From NCBI GenBank assembly GCA_005879095.1, contig VBLM01000389.1, forward strand, positions 1 through 7,100: 7,100 bases of DNA. Direction: 5' to 3'. The translations under genes were made by a program, and so were the position numbers. The notes beneath the pieces were generated by a model that was not told the DNA's origin, did not search any database, and saw only the letters and a program-made list of their open reading frames with translations. The DNA comes from Deltaproteobacteria bacterium (GTDB lineage Bacteria; Myxococcota; Myxococcia; Myxococcales; 40CM-4-68-19). This document shows, in pieces, positions 5,642-7,100 of the stretch (the first letter of the stretch is position 1; every line of letters begins with the position of its first letter).

Positions 5642-6426
5642 CGCTCCTGCTCGAGGCCCGCGACCTGCATTTCCGGCACGCCCCGGGCGCACCCGAAGCT
5701 GTCGCCGGCGCCTCGCTCGCGGTCCGCGCCGGCGAGGTGGTCGGCGTGATCGGGCCCAACGCCGCGGGAAAGAGCACGTTGGCGCGGATCTGTTGCGGCC
5801 TGCTCACCGCCTTTTCGGGCGACGTGTTCCTCAAGGGCGAGCCGCTGCAGCGGCTCACCCGCCGCGATCGGGCGCAGCGCGTCGCCTTCCTGCCGCAGCA
5901 GCAGCCGCACGACCTCGCTTTCACCGCCCGTGAAGTCGCGCTGATGGGCCGCGCGCCGCACCTCGGCCTCTGGATGCTCGAGGGCCCGCGCGACCTCGAG
6001 CGCGCCGACTCCGCGCTCGCCGAAGCCGACGCGCTCGATCTCGCCGGCCGCTCGGTGTCACAGCTCTCCGGCGGCGAGCGGCAGCGCGTCTTCCTCGCCC
6101 GCGCTTTCGCGCAGGACGCGGCTCTCCTGATCCTCGACGAGCCGACCGCCAGCCTCGACCTCGCTCACCAGGTGCTGCTGGTCAACGCCCTGCGCAAGCG
6201 CGCCCGGAGCGGCGGCGGGGCGCTCCTCGTGCTGCACGATCTCGCCCTCGCCGGCGCCGCCTGCGATCGGCTGGTGCTCCTGCTCGCCGGCCGCGTCATC
6301 GCCGAGGGCGCGCCGGCCGACGTCCTTCGCCCCGACATTCTCTCTCCCGCCTACGCCACCGAGGTCGACGTCGTCCCCGACCCCGCCACCGGCCAGCCAC
6401 TGGTCGCGCCTCGTATCGCAAGGTAA
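5638..6426 (+). CDS. btuD: Cobalamin ABC transporter ATP-binding protein (BtuD)
   Basis: This 262-residue ABC ATPase has every motif in order: Walker A GPNAAGKST (39-47), Q-loop LPQQQ (85-89), signature LSGGERQRV (143-151), Walker B LLILDEP (163-169) with catalytic Glu168, D-loop SLD (172-174) and H-loop His200 in LVLHD. Nothing catalytic is missing. The Walker A has Ala-Ala where Gly-Ser or Gly-Ala is more usual, which is tolerated in the family. A tail after the H-loop (about 225-262) has the ILSPAYATEVDVV pattern seen in the siderophore/heme/B12 importer subfamily (FepC/BtuD). Two copies should power the BtuC dimer from the cytoplasmic face. The ATG at 5638 overlaps the btuC stop as ATGA, with no clear ribosome binding site, so it depends on coupling to btuC. 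It is the last gene of the operon; its TAA (6424-6426) abuts the stop of the convergent gene. Confidence 0.95.
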   Translation: MTLLLEARDLHFRHAPGAPEAVAGASLAVRAGEVVGVIGPNAAGKSTLARICCGLLTAFSGDVFLKGEPLQRLTRRDRAQRVAFLPQQQPHDLAFTAREVALMGRAPHLGLWMLEGPRDLERADSALAEADALDLAGRSVSQLSGGERQRVFLARAFAQDAALLILDEPTASLDLAHQVLLVNALRKRARSGGGALLVLHDLALAGAACDRLVLLLAGRVIAEGAPADVLRPDILSPAYATEVDVVPDPATGQPLVAPRIAR

Positions 6427-7100
6427 TTACTCGAGATAAAGCGTCAGCGCGGCCATGAAGAACTGGTCGTAGCTGCCCGAGACGCGCCGCCGCCAGACCA
6501 GTTGCAGCCCGCCCTTTTCGGTGAGAAAGCCGATGCCCGCCGACGCCCACCACAGGTGCGCCGAGGCGTCCCACGTTGCCCCGCCGCGCAGCGCGATCGA
6601 GTCCTCGATCAGGACTTCCGCGCCCAGCGCCGCCTTGTGCTTCACGTTGCTGCTGTCGGAAAAATCGGCCTTGTAGTCGAAAGCCTGGTGCCAGTCGGTA
6701 TCGGTACCCCAGGCCATGCCGACGGTCCCGGTGAGCGGAAAGAGCGGCAGTTTCTCGGTCGAGATGTTCTGCACCACCGCTGCCCAGGCGAAATTGCCAC
6801 GCCGCGAGAGGATACCCACGTCCTGCGCCCACTTGGCAGCGAGGCCGTCCGGCCCGCGGTAGTGCAGGAACTTGCTCTGGGCGCCGGCGTAGAGCGCCTG
6901 CCCGATGGCGCCCGAATACGAAAGGCCGAGGCCCCATCCCTCGCCGCGCCCGCCCGGCTGGCCGCTGCCCCAGCGCGAGAAGAGGATGCCGGTGCCGATC
7001 GGGCTCGAGGCGGTATCGACGATGCTCGCCATCACCGCCTCGGCCGGCCAGCGCGAATCGTAGAGACCGTCGATCTCGAAGTGATACCGGCGCGATTGCG
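6427..7100 (-). CDS. Outer-membrane beta-barrel protein, PorV/FadL-like style (5' end beyond window)
   Basis: The minus-strand frame is open from the right edge to a TAA at 6429-6427, giving 223 visible residues. A GTG/ATG pair near 7035-7030 is not the true start, since coding of the same character continues upstream (RRYHFEIDGLYDSRW). The visible part alternates hydrophobic and polar residues with many Gly and aromatic residues, as in beta-strands: ASPIGTG-type turns, GWGLGLSYSGAIG, AWAAVVQNIS, and a final FFMAALTLYLE that could serve as a barrel-assembly signal. No signal peptide is visible because the N-terminus is missing. The pattern resembles uncharacterised outer-membrane barrels of myxobacteria related to PorV or FadL. 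Substrate and role cannot be read. It is convergent with the B12 operon and probably independent of it. Being a real gene is well supported; the family label is a judgement. Confidence 0.75.
   Translation of the reverse strand, partial: QSRRYHFEIDGLYDSRWPAEAVMASIVDTASSPIGTGILFSRWGSGQPGGRGEGWGLGLSYSGAIGQALYAGAQSKFLHYRGPDGLAAKWAQDVGILSRRGNFAWAAVVQNISTEKLPLFPLTGTVGMAWGTDTDWHQAFDYKADFSDSSNVKHKAALGAEVLIEDSIALRGGATWDASAHLWWASAGIGFLTEKGGLQLVWRRRVSGSYDQFFMAALTLYLE

Noticed and set aside
3674..5692. Very long open frame on the minus strand opposite btuF and btuC (672 codons)
   Set aside because: It lies wholly antisense to genes with clear family motifs. Its translation is low-complexity (Arg, Gly, Ala, Glu, Asp), as expected of a shadow frame in GC-rich DNA.
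7030..7035. GTG/ATG pair as the start of the minus-strand barrel gene
   Set aside because: The frame stays open to the window edge with coding-like sequence upstream, and no signal peptide follows these codons, so they are internal.
1..7100. Mobile elements, CRISPR arrays, tRNAs, rRNAs and long repeats
   Set aside because: Nothing of the kind was seen on reading. The short repeated motifs present are explained by GC-rich codons and the propeller repeats.

Overview
This is a GC-rich window with strong G/C preference at third codon positions. The proteins have a Gram-negative layout: a TonB-dependent receptor, periplasmic binding proteins, a lipoprotein and an outer-membrane barrel. Gene style and content point to a deltaproteobacterium in the broad sense, most likely Myxococcota (Anaeromyxobacter-like or an uncultured relative). 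That assignment is an inference from style, not a database match.

Layout. Positions 1-162 hold the 3' end of a small conserved protein. It is followed 6 bases later by a short exported ComEA-like helix-hairpin-helix protein (169-516). A probable promoter overlaps the stop codon of that gene. Next comes a clear cobalamin (AdoCbl-type) riboswitch at about 561-748, then a hairpin region that contains the ribosome binding site of the next gene. From 789 to 6426 runs a compact five-gene vitamin B12 uptake operon: a BtuB-like TonB-dependent receptor (TTG start), a putative lipoprotein that reads as a seven-bladed beta-propeller, a BtuF-like periplasmic binding protein, a BtuC-like permease and a BtuD-like ATPase. 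The last three junctions are 4-base stop/start overlaps. From the right edge, on the minus strand, a partial outer-membrane beta-barrel gene runs toward the operon. Its stop codon directly abuts the btuD stop codon.

How it works together. When B12 is scarce the riboswitch should allow expression. The receptor moves corrinoid across the outer membrane, BtuF captures it in the periplasm, and BtuCD pumps it into the cytoplasm. The propeller lipoprotein sits exactly between receptor and binding protein, under the same riboswitch. The closest known precedent is BtuG, the surface propeller lipoprotein that captures B12 for BtuB in Bacteroides. A BtuG-like capture protein in this very different lineage is the most interesting reading of the window. 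No TonB/ExbBD, cobalamin synthesis or salvage genes, mobile elements, CRISPR arrays, tRNAs or rRNAs were seen.
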